Part shown: positions 24,352 through 35,969 of the stretch, piece by piece
Position numbering within the stretch: the first letter of the stretch is position 1
Layout of the letters: every line of letters starts with the position of its first letter
The notes under the pieces: generated by a model
Seen by the model: only the letters and a program-made list of their open reading frames with translations
Databases searched by the model: none
What the model was told of the DNA's origin: nothing
Origin: Heterohyrax brucei
Taxonomy: Eukaryota > Chordata > Mammalia > Hyracoidea > Procaviidae
Assembly: GCA_028571685.1 (NCBI GenBank)
Contig: CM053144.1
Coordinates: 95,200,171 to 95,264,170, forward strand
Direction of reading: 5' to 3'
Length of the DNA stretch: 64,000 nucleotides
Translations under genes and position numbers: made by a program

Positions 24352-24512
24352 AACCCTGGTGGAAGAGTGGTTAACTGCTATGGCTGCTAACCAAAAGGTT
24401 GGCAGATAAGATCCACCATGTGCTCCTTGAAAACTCTATGGGACAGTTCTATACTGTCCCATAGGGTTCACTGTGAGTCAGAATCGACACAGCAATGGGT
24501 CCATGGATTTAG
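24352..24512 (+). mobile_element. AfroSINE, standard form
   Basis: It has CAAACCCTGGTGGAAGAGTG, GGCTGCTAACCAAAAGGTTG, ACTCTATGGGACAGTTCTAT and GTCAGAATCGACACAGC. Confidence 0.92.
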
Positions 24513-24782
24513 CACTCACATGGTCACATGACAGTATGAAAAGTGTTGCCTGTTTCTCTCTCTTAAGAGGTCTCTTCAGTGAGTCAAGTTCGTAAGCCCT
24601 TCAAGGACTTTCTGGTAATACTCTGAAGACTTTCAGCAACTCTCTAAAGAATTGATTCAGATCTACAGAGACTCTAATAACCTGATTATCTCCCAATACT
24701 GGCCCGTCATTCTTTACCCCTTATATTTAAATTCCAGAGTCTTACATCCCAGTACTTTTCCAGCATTAAAAACAGACAAAAA

Positions 24783-24952
24783 ACTGTTGTCAATGAACTG
24801 ATTCCTGCTCATGGTGACCTATGTGTCACTGAGTAGAACTGTTCCATAGGGTTTCCTTGGCTGTCATTTTTATATATTTATGGAAGCAGAACACCAAGTC
24901 TTTGTTTGGCAGTGCCACTGGGTGTGTTCAAACCTCCAACCTTTAAGTTAGA
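24783..24952 (-). mobile_element. AfroSINE, long form (GTGCCTCTGGGTG type)
   Basis: It has TTGTCAATGAACTGATTCCT, ATGGAAGCAGAACACCAAGT and GTGCCACTGGGTGTGTTCAA. The 5' end is truncated after CCAACCTTTAAGTTAG. Confidence 0.82.
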
Positions 24953-25024
24953 AATCCATCCAGCACAAACCATGTATACAGCCTCGAGATCTCTTTTCCA
25001 GAATAAACCCCACACCCCCTCCAC

Positions 25025-25072
25025 AAAAAAACCCAGTACTGCTGAGTCAATTCTGACTCATAATGACCCTTT
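25025..25072 (-). mobile_element. AfroSINE 3' fragment
   Basis: Only AAAAACCCAGTACTGCTGAG through ACTCATAATGACCC remains. Confidence 0.65.
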
Positions 25073-26965
25073 TCCAGAATAAGAGGTATTAATGACATCT
25101 TAAACAACCAAGTGTGTTTCTTGTCCATTTTTCTCTCAAGCTCGCCATTTCAACACAGTTTTATTATTTCAAATCTTTGCATAATATCATTAGGGTCTTT
25201 CCTGGTCTAACTTCTGTCTGTTAGTCTAGCTACACTGAATCTAATCAACTAAAACTCTTAGTTACTCAGATTAAGTCCTTAAATAAGGAAAAACATCTTC
25301 ACAATCCTTAACAATGTAGTAATATGCAGTTATAGCTAACACACTGCTGAAAGAAACTGAAAACCTAAATAACTGGAAAGACACCCTATGTTCATGGAAT
25401 GGAAGACTTAATCTTGTTAAGATGTTAGCAATGCTCAAAGTAATATACAGATTCATTTCACTCCCCATCAAAATTCCAATATCCTTTTTTTTTTTTTTTA
25501 ACAGAACTAAAAGTCTATCCTCAGATTCATGTAGAATAGCTAAGGGGCTCCAAGTAGTCTAAACAATCTTTAAAAAGAGGAACAAAATAGGAGAACTCAC
25601 ATTTCCCTGTTTTAAAACATACTATAAAGTTACAGTAATAAAAACAGTATGGTAGTGGTCCAAGGACAGACACACAGATCAATGTGATTTCAGAAATAAA
25701 CTCTACAACTGATTTTTGACAAGGGTGCAAAGTCCAATCAGTGAGGAAAGAATAGTCTCTTCAATAGGTGGTATTAGTGCTACTGAATCTCCACATGCAA
25801 AAGAATGAAGGTGGACCAATCCAAAAGAATGAAGATGAACCAATACTTTACCTCATTTACAAAAACTAACTCAAAGTACATAAAAGTTAACTCAAAAACT
25901 AAAAACATAGAATTCTTGCTAGCAACTATATGAGTAAAACCTCAAGACCTCATTTTGACAAAGAATTTTTAGACATGACACAAAAGACACAAAGAAACAC
26001 TCCTGAAAAAGAGAAATTGGACTTCATCTTACTAAGTAACTGAAGAAAATGGTAGGGGAAAATATTTGGAAGCCATATGTTTGATAAGGATTTAATATCT
26101 AGAATACATTTTTTAAAAACCCTTACAACTCAACAATAATAAAACAATTAAAAAGTAGCCAAAGGACTTGAAGTGATATTTTTCCAAAGAAGATATACAA
26201 ATGGCTAATAAGTACAGGATGCTCACATTCTGACTCGAGGGCACTTGGCTGGCTGGCTCATATTCCTTAGTCATTAGAGAAATGCAAATCAAAAACACAA
26301 TGAAATATCACCTCATACTCACTAGGATGCCTATAACCAGAAAATATGGAAACTAAACAAGTGTTATCAAGTATGCTAAGTAGTTGAAAACATCAACTAT
26401 TGCTGGTGGGAATGTAAAATGGTGTAGTCACTGTGGAAAGCAGCTTGATGCTTCCTCAAAAAGTTAAACATGTACCTGTTCCACTTTCAAGAGACTTGAA
26501 AGCAGGGACTCAGATACATGTACCCCAATGTTTACTGCACCATTACTCACAATAGCCAAAATGTGAAAACAGCCTAGCTGCCCATCAACAGATGAATGGA
26601 TAAACAAAATGTGGTTTTGGTTAGTAGATGAGTCTTTAACCATTTGTGACATACAGGAACCTATCTACATACACTGGAATGTCATTCAGCCATAAAAGGA
26701 AATGAAACTGTGATACATGCTATGATGTAGATGAAACCCGAAAACATGTTGAGTAAAATAAGACAAACATATAAGAACAAATATTGTGTGATCCCTCTTA
26801 TGTGAAATATTTAGATTAGGCAAACGCTTAGAGACAAAAATTTATTAGTGGTTACTAGGGATTGGGGGAGGAAAGAATGGAAGCTATCGTTAAAAGTACA
26901 TTAAATTTCTGTTTGAGATGATACAAAACTTTGGAAATTTATAGTGCTAACAGTAGCATAATATA

Positions 26966-27124
26966 GCACCCATCCATTGCCGTCGAGTCGGGTCTGACTC
27001 ATAGTAACCCTTTAGGTCAGAGTAGAACTTCCTCGTAGAGTTTCCAAGGAGCACCTGGCAGATTTGAACTGCTCACCTTTTAGTTAGCAGACATAGCACT
27101 TAACCAGTATGTCATCAGGGTTTA
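26966..27124 (-). mobile_element. AfroSINE inside L1
   Basis: It has CATTGCCGTCGAGTCGGGTC, TTTCCAAGGAGCACCTGGCA and TAGCACTTAACCAGTATGTC. It is inserted in the 3' end of the L1. Confidence 0.93.
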
Positions 27125-27147
27125 ATGTAATTAATGTCACTGGATAA

Positions 27148-27288
27148 AAAAAAAATTGTTGTCGGGTCAATTCCAACTCATAGTGATCCTATAGAACAGA
27201 GAAGAATTGCCTCATACAGTTTCCAAGGAGTTCCTGTGTGGGTTTGAACTGCTGACCTTTTAGATAGCAGCCATAGCACAGGTATACT
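27148..27288 (-). mobile_element. AfroSINE inside L1, 5'-truncated
   Basis: It has TTGTTGTCGGGTCAATTCCA, ATCCTATAGAACAGAGAAG and GAACTGCTGACCTTTTAGAT, ending at CCATAGCACAG. Confidence 0.9.
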
Positions 27289-27786
27289 TAAAAATGGTTA
27301 AAATGGCAAACTTCTCATTATATATATTTTGTCACAATAATTTTTAATGAAATCATAATTGGCATTTAAATATAATATAATATAATGAGATCTGAGCTTA
27401 TAAGGTACAGAATCACCCAGGTATGAGCATTCCACAATCCTGTATTATTAAATATGGTTTAATTGGACTTTGTGGTATATTAAATTTTTAAAGCAAAGGA
27501 AAATGCATTTAAAAAATATTTTTGAAACAGTAAGTCATTAACCCCTGCTTAATCACAAATTTTTGCCAATTAATAAGCCTATTTTCCTATGCATCTCTGT
27601 CAAACTCTTATTACTAAGACGCCAAGAGTCTTAGGTCAAAGGCCACAATGATCTTGTGAATGAGCATTCTAGGATGTGGTGGGGTAGGGCAGGATCACCT
27701 CTACCCAAGCTCTAGGATTTTCGTGCAGATTGGGTTAGGTGAAATGAACCCTAAGGGTATTTTTTAATGCACTCCTTCATATTCAG

Positions 27787-27960
27787 TGGAAACTCTGCTG
27801 GTGTAGTGGTTAACTGTTACAGCTGCTAACCAGAAGTTTAGTAGCTCAACTGCACTACATGCACCCTGGAAGCTCTATGGTGCAGTTCTACTATGTCTAT
27901 AGGGCTGCTATGCATCGGAACTGACTCAATGGCAGTTGTCTGGTTTGGTTTTGGGTTTTT
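27787..27960 (+). mobile_element. AfroSINE, standard form
   Basis: It has TGGTGTAGTGGTTAACTGTT, AGCTGCTAACCAGAAG and CATCGGAACTGACTCAATGG, with the tail TGGTTTGGTTTTGGG. Confidence 0.9.
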
Positions 27961-28820
27961 CATACTCATTGGGGGTTGGTGACATGAAAGATGATACATA
28001 GTCAAAGGTGTTGACATGCTCCTGGTTCTATAATGCTTACTCTAAAGATGTTAGTATCTGGGGTCTTCAGATGAGATCACCATTTGTTTTAACTATAAAC
28101 TTCCCAATCCTAGCCACTGTTTTCCTGAATCACTGATGCCATGTCCCTTCAAATAATAAAATGAAATATCACTTCCCTGACATCATCCACTAGCTATGCT
28201 CCCCACCCTCAACATATACACCCAAGCTGTGCACTAAGGCTAACACCACATCACTTAGCCTCCTTTATTCCAATCATGTTTTTTAGTAAGAAGTGGGATT
28301 GCATGTTATAACAACAATTAGAAGGTGGAGGTTGATCCCGACATTCTTTCAGAAAATGAACTGTACAATATATTCCAACAGTGTTGTTGAGCCTCTAAAT
28401 TCTAATTCCTGTCCTCTTCTCAAAATTGTCTTAATATTATTAATGTCTAAAATTTATTCCTAGTAATGATTTTGATCAGTTGGGCACTGACAAAGAAATG
28501 AATAATAGGTGACAACGTTGGTTCTGTGAATTTGAATCCTACACCAGCAACAGAATGGTTATGCAGTCCAAGAAGCCAATGACCAACTTTCTAAGTCACC
28601 TTTTCTTCCCCCATTCATTGGAGGAACATCAGATACTTGTTTTATTTCGGAAGATGAGATCTTGGCAGGAGAAACAGTTTTTTCTTCTACTGAAAGAAAC
28701 TCCACTCAAACCATAACTCTTCCAATTAACTGCTGGTGAGTGATCTTTTGGGAAGAAACTTAGCCTCTCTGCTTCCCTATCTACTAAACAGGGATAGTAA
28801 TTACATATCACACAGTTTTG
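27961..28820. other. Intronic stretch with nothing recognised
   Basis: I see no gene, SINE or LINE signature between the AfroSINE and the L1 target duplication. Confidence 0.4.
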
Positions 28821-28835
28821 TAAGGACTAAACAAG

Positions 28836-30276
28836 CGGGGGGTCAAGATGGTGGACTAAACACATGTCTCTATAATTCCCTTTTCAAGCTAAGGCCTGAA
28901 CAGATAATTAAACAGAGCCTTCTGGACACTTAGTGAGTCCTAGGACATGGCATAGGGCTGTCAGTTTGGGCTACACACCACTGAACAGGAAATTTCTTCT
29001 CTTTTGCCAACCCCCACCTTTGTTGAGTGCTGGCTCTCACGTACTGAAGGTAACTTGCCATTTTAACTTTTTTTCCTCTCTCTTAGCTGCTGGGTGGGGC
29101 TGGAGCTTAACTGGCAGCAAAGCTCAGATGCACTGCTGATGGGATAGGGGGTGGAACGGCCACATTTTGAGAGCCCAGCTCTGGACTCTGTGTACCTCAG
29201 CAACTTTGACCTCTCTCCCTGAACCTCTGCCATTGAATCAGCTACACTACAGTGGGTGGAAGAGCTTGTGTGGGATGCCATTTTGTTTGACTGAGGGGCA
29301 GAGTTACCCAAATGCTGGCTAGCAGGGCTTGGGATTAACTGGCAGCAAAGCTCAGATGCCCTGCTGACAGGATCAGCAGACAACATGGCCACATTTTGAG
29401 AGCCTGGCTCTGGACTCTGCACATAGGTTCCTCCAGCCTCTCCAAACCTCCACCATTGATTCACCTATTCCACACTGGGTGGGAAAGCTTCTGCAAAACA
29501 TCATCTTGTTCGACTGGGAAGCAGAGTTACCCAAACAGAGGCCTCAGCAGGGCCTAATTCCCAGGCTAGGAGGCTGTGCCTGCCCTGGGAACACTTTTCC
29601 AGCAGAAAAGCAGTGTTTTTTACATTGTGGCCTTCCAGGTGGGGCCTGGCAGCAGATGACAGCAGGGCAGTAGCCTATCTGTATTTTGAACTAGTTTGCA
29701 GCATCTGGGGTTAGATACAGAGGTGCTTGCTTTGCCAGCTAGGAAGAGGGACTTGCACACCGAAAGCCTGCTTGGAATACATCCTACAGAATCAAGGGCA
29801 CCCATACCAACAGATACATGCACAAGAATGTTTATTGCAGCACAGTCCACAATAGCAAAAAGATGGAATCAACCCAGATGTCCAACAACAGAGGAATGGA
29901 TAAATAAACTGTGGTATATATACTCAATGGAACACTCTGCAATGAGAAAGAAGAATGATGATATTTGGAAGCCTCTCATAACTTGGTTTCAATTGGAAGA
30001 CATTATGTTGAATGGAAGTAGAGAGCAGCAAAAGGACAAATATTGTATGAGGGCCCTGCAATAATAACTTAAAAACAGACTCATGCATGGAAGAAAAGAC
30101 TCTTTGATGGCTTCAAGAAGGGTGGGGAGGGAGGGAGGAAGGGTGTGGGGTATAGATTAGATAGTTGATAGAAATTTGGTTGTGTGAAATCAATGACAGC
30201 ACACATTAGAAAGAAGATCAATTTTAACTGGACTTCAACATAACATGATTACTCCTCCCATCTTAACCCAATATTA
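28836..30276 (+). mobile_element. Internally deleted L1: 5' UTR monomers joined to the ORF2 C-terminus
   Basis: It is flanked by the 15-bp direct repeat TAAGGACTAAACAAG (28821-28835, 30277-30291). It starts CGGGGGGTCAAGATGGTGGA, an L1 5' end. About 223-228-bp tandem 5' UTR units follow (TAACTGGCAGCAAAGCTCAG at 29108 and 29336; GCAGAGTTACCCAAA at 29298 and 29521). Near 29767 it jumps to the last ~100 codons of ORF2 (DTCTRMFIAAQSTIAKRWNQ, EEWINKLWYIYSMEH) and part of the 3' UTR. There is no poly(A) tail; the 3' end stops at CCCAATAT. ORF1, the endonuclease and the RT domain are absent, so it cannot be active. Confidence 0.85.
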
Positions 30277-30291
30277 TAAGGACTAAACAAG

Positions 30292-31486
30292 AAGGTTCAG
30301 GCTTCTTGCATATTAAGGGGCCAGTAATAACTCTACTATTGAATAGCTTTTAACAGAGCACTAAGCACAGAGAAGAGGACTCAGTTGTTTTCTGCTGATA
30401 TAGTCCATCTAGTGATTTCTTTCTGTTCTGTAAGATTTGAGCATCTTTACAGCATCAGTTTTCTACAAAGTACTTTAATGTGATACTCCGAGCTACCCAG
30501 GAGAAAAGTCAATTTTGTTACCATATTTTAGAGACTTGGCATCTAAATCTCAGAAACTTAAATATACTATTCCATGGAACCAGACATTAACTTGTTTCTA
30601 TAAAGCAGGACAAGAATACTTCCCAGAACCCCAAGCCACTGCAGTAGGTTTTCAGAGACAGTCAAGTGTATCTGACCAGTTATTTCCGTAAATAGGCAAG
30701 TGTAATGCTGCAGATTGTCCCACAGATCACCAGGCAAACCACCTTCTCTTAGACCTAAACAAAAGGACCAAAATGGAGCTGAAAAGCTTCCCCTCTGTCC
30801 GAGTTTATGCTCCTACATTCTCCGTTTCATAAGTTAAGTGATGCTTATTTGTACTTAAGAACAGTTACTTATGTTTGGAAGGCTTGCTGCAATATTATAT
30901 GATGATGTAATTATTTATATAGTCCCAGCTGAGCCTATAGAATCTAAAAGATTTAAAATCTATATCTACAGTGATAGATTTAGACAGCACTTCTCCCACT
31001 TCACTTATGCACACATACATCCCAAACATTTCTTTAAGTCCAGATCACTTTTAATGTAACTGTGTTCTCTCGACTTTGACATTTTTGGAGCAGCCCTAGT
31101 GAAGGTTAAGATTAAAATCACAAGTCTTGCAGTTCAGACAGGGAATAAACTACAAACTCGGAAGGTGATCTCATTTGCTTAGAATCACGCCTTTAAAGGT
31201 CAGGCCGACTTGAAATATGGACAAAATAGAATATAGCATTTAGACAAGAGAATTGTGTTTTCTTTTCTTTTTTTTAAGGTACATCTTAATTAACAAAATG
31301 AAGGATATTTTTGCATTTATTATTGACAGTGCTAGTTAAACCAATGCATTTATTCCTGCTATTTGCCCTTTTAAATTTAGAAATATGACTTTAAAAATAA
31401 ATATGCAGTAGATGATGGTAATCAATTAAGACTACAGTCTATTGACTTAGAATAAAGGAAGCCCAGAATAATATGTTGCCCACTTA
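30292..31486. other. Intronic stretch with nothing recognised
   Basis: Unique AT-rich sequence. There are no splice-flanked open frames or known repeats. Confidence 0.4.
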
Positions 31487-31491
31487 GATAC

Positions 31492-32011
31492 TGTTTTAGT
31501 CAGCTAGTGCTGCTCTAACAGACATACCACAAAGTGGATGGCTGCAGCAAAGAAAAGTTTATTCTTACACGGTCCAGTAGGTTACAAGTAGATCCATAAG
31601 CAAGTCCAGGTGAAGAGCATTCCGTCTGTCAGCTCTGGAGGAAAGTCATTGTGTTGCATCAGTCTTTGGTCAGGGAGCATCTTGACGCAGGAACCTCAGG
31701 TCTGAAGGACTGCTCTACTCTGGGTGTTGCTTTCTTGATGTTGTGAGATTCCCAATTCTGTGCTTGCTTCCCTCACTTTTTATTTCCAATAGGATGGAAA
31801 GGTAAAAGGTGGTGCAAGCCACACTCCAGGGAACCTCCCATAGCAAGGGTGTTTCAGTCCCACCCTAATCCTTGCTTAATGTAATCATCCTATCTATTAG
31901 CTACAGACAAAGACTAGGATGTATAGCACAGAAAAATCACAAAATATCGGGAATGATGGGCCAGCCAAATGGCTACACACATTTCTGGGGGACACAGTTC
32001 AATCTATGACA
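31492..32011 (-). mobile_element. Solo LTR, ERVL-MaLR-like, sense to FILIP1
   Basis: This 520-bp LTR, read on the minus strand, starts TGTCATAGATTGAACTGTGT and ends CTGACTAAAACA. It has a perfect 5-bp duplication GATAC at 31487-31491 and 32012-32016. The polyadenylation hexamer (TTTATT on the plus strand, 31558-31563) is intact and in FILIP1 sense. Confidence 0.85.
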
Positions 32012-32504
32012 GATACTTAATAAATATTTGTGAAGTTTTAATACAAGATAAATTTAATAACACCCCAAAAGTGATAATTTCTGCTTCTCTAGTTGCTTTC
32101 ACTTACAGTGTCTAGGTCCATGGCCATGCCAAGGAGAATGATTGGGTTGGGGGAAGAGGCTTTACTTAGCAACTCCATGACCATCATCAGACTCCTACCA
32201 GATCTATTCCAAGTAGAATACTGTAAGTGAAACACTGTACTAGCTATCAAATTTAGTTTCAAGACAAGTCCCCAGGCTGCTGCTTCTAAACGACTATTAC
32301 GCAGAAGCTGCTTCTGTCTTTGACAGTCCAGACACACCACAGGTCATAGTATCTCCGTGTTTACATTTTCACAGTAATCAGCATTCTGCTTTTTAAGATT
32401 TTGTGTCACAGTTTGGTCAAAAGAACATGGATGTGGGAAGCCTTCATACACAAAAAGACAATATAAAATGAGTCATCTGCACAAGGACTCATTTGCATGA
32501 AAGT

Positions 32505-32625
32505 GCTACACCAGTGGCTTTCAACATGTGATCTTACTTAAGCTACGTAACAGTTCTGGACCTCTATTTCTCCATCTGTAAAATGAGGGTCTTGGAAGGT
32601 CTGGTCTCTGAAGTCCTTATGAACC
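32505..32625 (+). repeat. MIR-like remnant
   Basis: GACCTCTATTTCTCCATCTG followed by TAAAATGAGGGTCTTGGAAG resembles the MIR central part. It is weak. Confidence 0.45.
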
Positions 32626-34700
32626 TCAGATCCTGGTTTCATCAAACATCCAAATCTGGATTGTTTATCAATTCCTGCCACTGATTCCATATCCTTGCAT
32701 CCTGTTTACTGACTTCAGCCAAATCTCCAAAACTGGTCAAAAACGCTTTGAGGGCAGAATAAGTACAGAGAATGGAGCCTAGATGGAGCCTGAAGAGTCT
32801 CCCATCTCCCTGCAGCTCACAACCCATCGCCCCCCACCCGCAAACCTAGAAACTGTCTGGGGTGGAGATAGCTTGCAGAGTGGTACCACTAGAGTGAGAA
32901 GATGGTAATCATCAAGACCAAACCGCCTAGCCTGATGTCAAGATTTGTCTCACTTCCCTCCTTTATTCATGCTCTTAGAAAAAAACAAAAGGAAATGTTT
33001 TCAAAGTGAAGTCGTTGGCTTTATTTATCTGCTCACAAAAGTGACTTGCTGTGAGAAGGGGCAGGGAGTGCAAAACAAAGATGCAAACAAAGCACTTGGA
33101 CCAGTCTACATGAGGACTCCCACTTGTGCTCAGAAAAGCTGGTTCTCTCTGAGCTGCAGCCAGGCAGCTACCCTGAGCGCCCAGCCCCAGAGGAGCCCAC
33201 TTGGCACCTCGGCCAAGGCTGCAGCCTGTGGTGGGGAAGAGGGTGCCTGGTGACGTGGCACATAGGAAAGAAAGCCTCAAGGTCAGCATCTTGCTATTTC
33301 CCATATGTAGATCTAATTATGACCACTTATTCACTTATTTCAAAAAGAGGGTTTAACCCAAAGCAGATTTAACTGGGTGGTTTCCAAAGGGCAGCGGGAA
33401 GCCAGGCCTGACATTTGAGAAAATCCCAAGGGCATCAGTGCCCCCAGAAACCCGCGAGCCAATCATGGTGAACGCCTCAGATCACAGTGTGATGCAGAGA
33501 TGCCTACTGAAATCATCAGGGTCCTCGTTGGGGTGTATAATTTAGCGTAACTAGCGTCTGTCAAGGGTGCCCATGATGTGTGCACTGCTGGCTCAGGTAC
33601 TGAGCTGAGATAAAAATACTCCCAGTGGGGGGGGAAAAAAACACACCCAAGTATAACCTGGTCAGTCGAAAATATTATGCTAAAACTTTCAAGTTGATGC
33701 ATTTAAGTAGAGTCAGAGGTCTCTTAGTGAATTCTTATCTAAAACATCAAAAGTAGTGACATCCCAGGGGTGTTGATCAAAGTATCAAAGGCATCTTAAG
33801 ATAATGTTTTAAATTTCAATTTGTTTTAAAAAATCTTTTACATAGCTCTTTGCTCAGGGGGAGTTTTGTTTACTTGTTGTTGTTGTTTTAGTAAAATCAA
33901 ACAATTCGAGAAAGGAGGCAGGAGGTTAAAATCCCTCATCTAGAACCATTCAACATGAAGTCAGCACATAAACACATCTAGAGTACACCACTTGTAAAAC
34001 AGAAATAAAAGTACTTTGTAAACACAAAGCTTTCTCCCAAGTTTTAATACTGTTACTCTCACAGAATACAAAAACTAGGGAAAAAAAAATAGGAAAAGAA
34101 ACAGCCTGGACAACCACTCTCTTTACCTGCAAACCTAACAACTAACAACTCTGTATGTGTGAACTAGGGCCACCTCAGGCATTTAGTTTAGGTAGAAAAT
34201 TGTAGAACAGAGCCATATCAAGTTCTAAATCAAATAATTTGCAAAATGTCAGAAAAGAATGAATTCACACAGTTACTCTCTAAAGCTGTTTGATTACAGA
34301 TACTTTAAAAAGTCAATATCAAACAACTTTCTCCTTTTTTACCTGACCACATTCAGATTCTGGACATCTGACCAGATGGCTGTTGTGGGTATGTGTAATT
34401 TATACTGTCATTAGAAACTTGTTTATAATATCTGCACCTTGAGATTGGAAAACTTGCAGAGATTGAGAGAGTGGAGTTTATTCTCACTGTTCAATTGCCT
34501 AAAAACATCAAAACAAGCCATCTGTTTGTTCCAACATGAAGCTGGTAAACCTTTCAGGAGCAGAAGACAAACTTAAAGAAGCCATAAATTGGAAGTGAGT
34601 TACATAACTCTCCAGTCAAGCTGTGACATTGTTCTGATTTCCATTTCTGCTTTACCAAAGACTGCACAAAGCCCAAAGAAAGAATCAAACAAAAAAAAAA
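32626..34700. other. Intronic stretch, locally GC-rich, no gene recognised
   Basis: A GC-richer patch at about 33130-33260 (CTGAGCGCCCAGCCCCAGAG) is covered by overlapping open frames on both strands, none with recognisable protein features. The remainder is AT-rich unique sequence. Confidence 0.45.
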
Positions 34701-34701
34701 A

Positions 34702-34868
34702 AACCCAAAACACCAAACCTGTTGCCATTGCCCTTGAGTCATTCTAATTTATAACAATCCTAAAGGACAAAGTAGATTGCCCCATTAGGGTTTCCAAGGA
34801 TCTGGATTTGAACTCCCAACCTTTTGATGAGTGGCCTAGCTCTTTAACACTGCACCACCAAGGCTCCA
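34702..34868 (-). mobile_element. AfroSINE, standard form
   Basis: It follows an A-rich run. It has TGTTGCCATTGCCCTTGAGT, GCCCCATTAGGGTTTCCAAG and CTGCACCACCAAGGCTCC, and lacks the GCGCCTGGC block. Confidence 0.88.
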
Positions 34869-34959
34869 AGTACAAAGACCTGTAATAAGTAAACATTACC
34901 AGAAATACAAAAGAGAATCAGACAAACCTGTTGAGCTCCATGCTCTGATTTACACCTAC

Positions 34960-35112
34960 TGGAAACCCTGGTGAAGCAGTTGTGAAGATCTACCACTGCA
35001 AACCTAAGGGTCAGCAGGCACTCCTTGGAAACCACATAGGGCAATTCTGCTCTGTCTTAGAGACTGATCAGCTATGAGTTGGAACTGATTTGACAGCAGT
35101 GGGGTTTCTGTA
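34960..35112 (+). mobile_element. AfroSINE, rearranged 5' half
   Basis: It has GAAACCCTGGTGAAGCAGTT, GCACTCCTTGGAAACCACAT and TTGGAACTGATTTGACAGCA. The B-box region is scrambled or deleted. Confidence 0.85.
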
Positions 35113-35762
35113 TTGTGGTAGCTTTTTCTAGTAAGTAAACTAATCTGGGAAAACTAGATCTCCTTTTGGTAAATCAATAGACAACAAAGCAAGGATAGGT
35201 AAAGCTTTTCCCTAGGAGCTCTCAGTGTACAAACCTCAAAGGCAGGGGCTGACACCCTTGATAATATAAGGAATTAGAAGTCAATGCCAATGGTTTCAAA
35301 GACTGTGGAATTCACAGACATGACATTCGGCCAAGGGAAAGGAAGGGAGAGAATAATCTAAAATGAAAATGCTAAAAAGCTTGGATAGTGTAGAATAGTT
35401 AATTACAGAACTTTTCAGTTCGGGGTCTCTGCTTTAAACACAGGAGTCCCTAATCTCAGAAAACTGCCTGTAAGGATAGATATTAGGACTCCGTATACTG
35501 AGGTTTAATCCTGGTTTTTACACTGAGTTTTAACAGTCATGTAACCTTTGGGGATGGACTGGGGGGGGGGCGAGGAGAAGGTGTGACTGACAAACAAACA
35601 TAAAAGGCATGTCCTATTTTGCGAAATTAAGGTATGAAACTACTGAAATTTTCACCGATGGCCATAAGAATGAATGGAATTCATTTAAAATAGTTAAGGT
35701 TAACAATTTGCCTTTCCGAGTAAATAGATTTCAATCCCCAAAAGAAAAATTATTTCTAAGTT

Positions 35763-35969
35763 ACCAGTCACCAGTTGCCTTCAGATTCATTCTGACTCAC
35801 AGCCACCCCATGCACGTCACAGAGAACTGGGTTCCATAGGGTTTTCAGCGGCTGAGGTCTCGGAAGTAGATCATTAGGCCTTTATTTCAGGGTGCCTCTG
35901 GGGAGGTGTGAGTTGCCAACCTTTCGGCTAGCAACTGACCACTTAACTGTTTGTGCTACCCAGGGACCC
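35763..35969 (-). mobile_element. AfroSINE, long form (GTGCCTCTGGGTG type)
   Basis: It has CAGTTGCCTTCAGATTCATT, GGAAGTAGATCATTAGGCCT, GGGTGCCTCTGGGGAGG and GTGCTACCCAGGGACCC. It lies about 330 bp from the FILIP1 donor. Confidence 0.88.

Larger units (their letters stand above)
25345..27355 (+). mobile_element. Old L1 (3' half of ORF2 and 3' end), hosting two AfroSINEs
   Basis: It is recognisable from CTGAAAGAAACTGAAAACCT and CATGGAATGGAAGACTTAAT through GCTGGTGGGAATGTAAAATG, CCCAATGTTTACTGCACCAT and AGCCATAAAAGGAAATGAAA. The terminal TACTTAAAAATGGTTAAAAT lies after two nested SINEs (26966-27124, 27148-27288). Many stops; 5' truncated; a T-rich run at about 25485-25499 interrupts ORF2. Confidence 0.88.

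Noticed and set aside
29063-29464. 133-codon minus-strand open frame with an internal repeated peptide
   Set aside because: The peptide repeat is explained by the tandem L1 5' UTR monomers read backwards.
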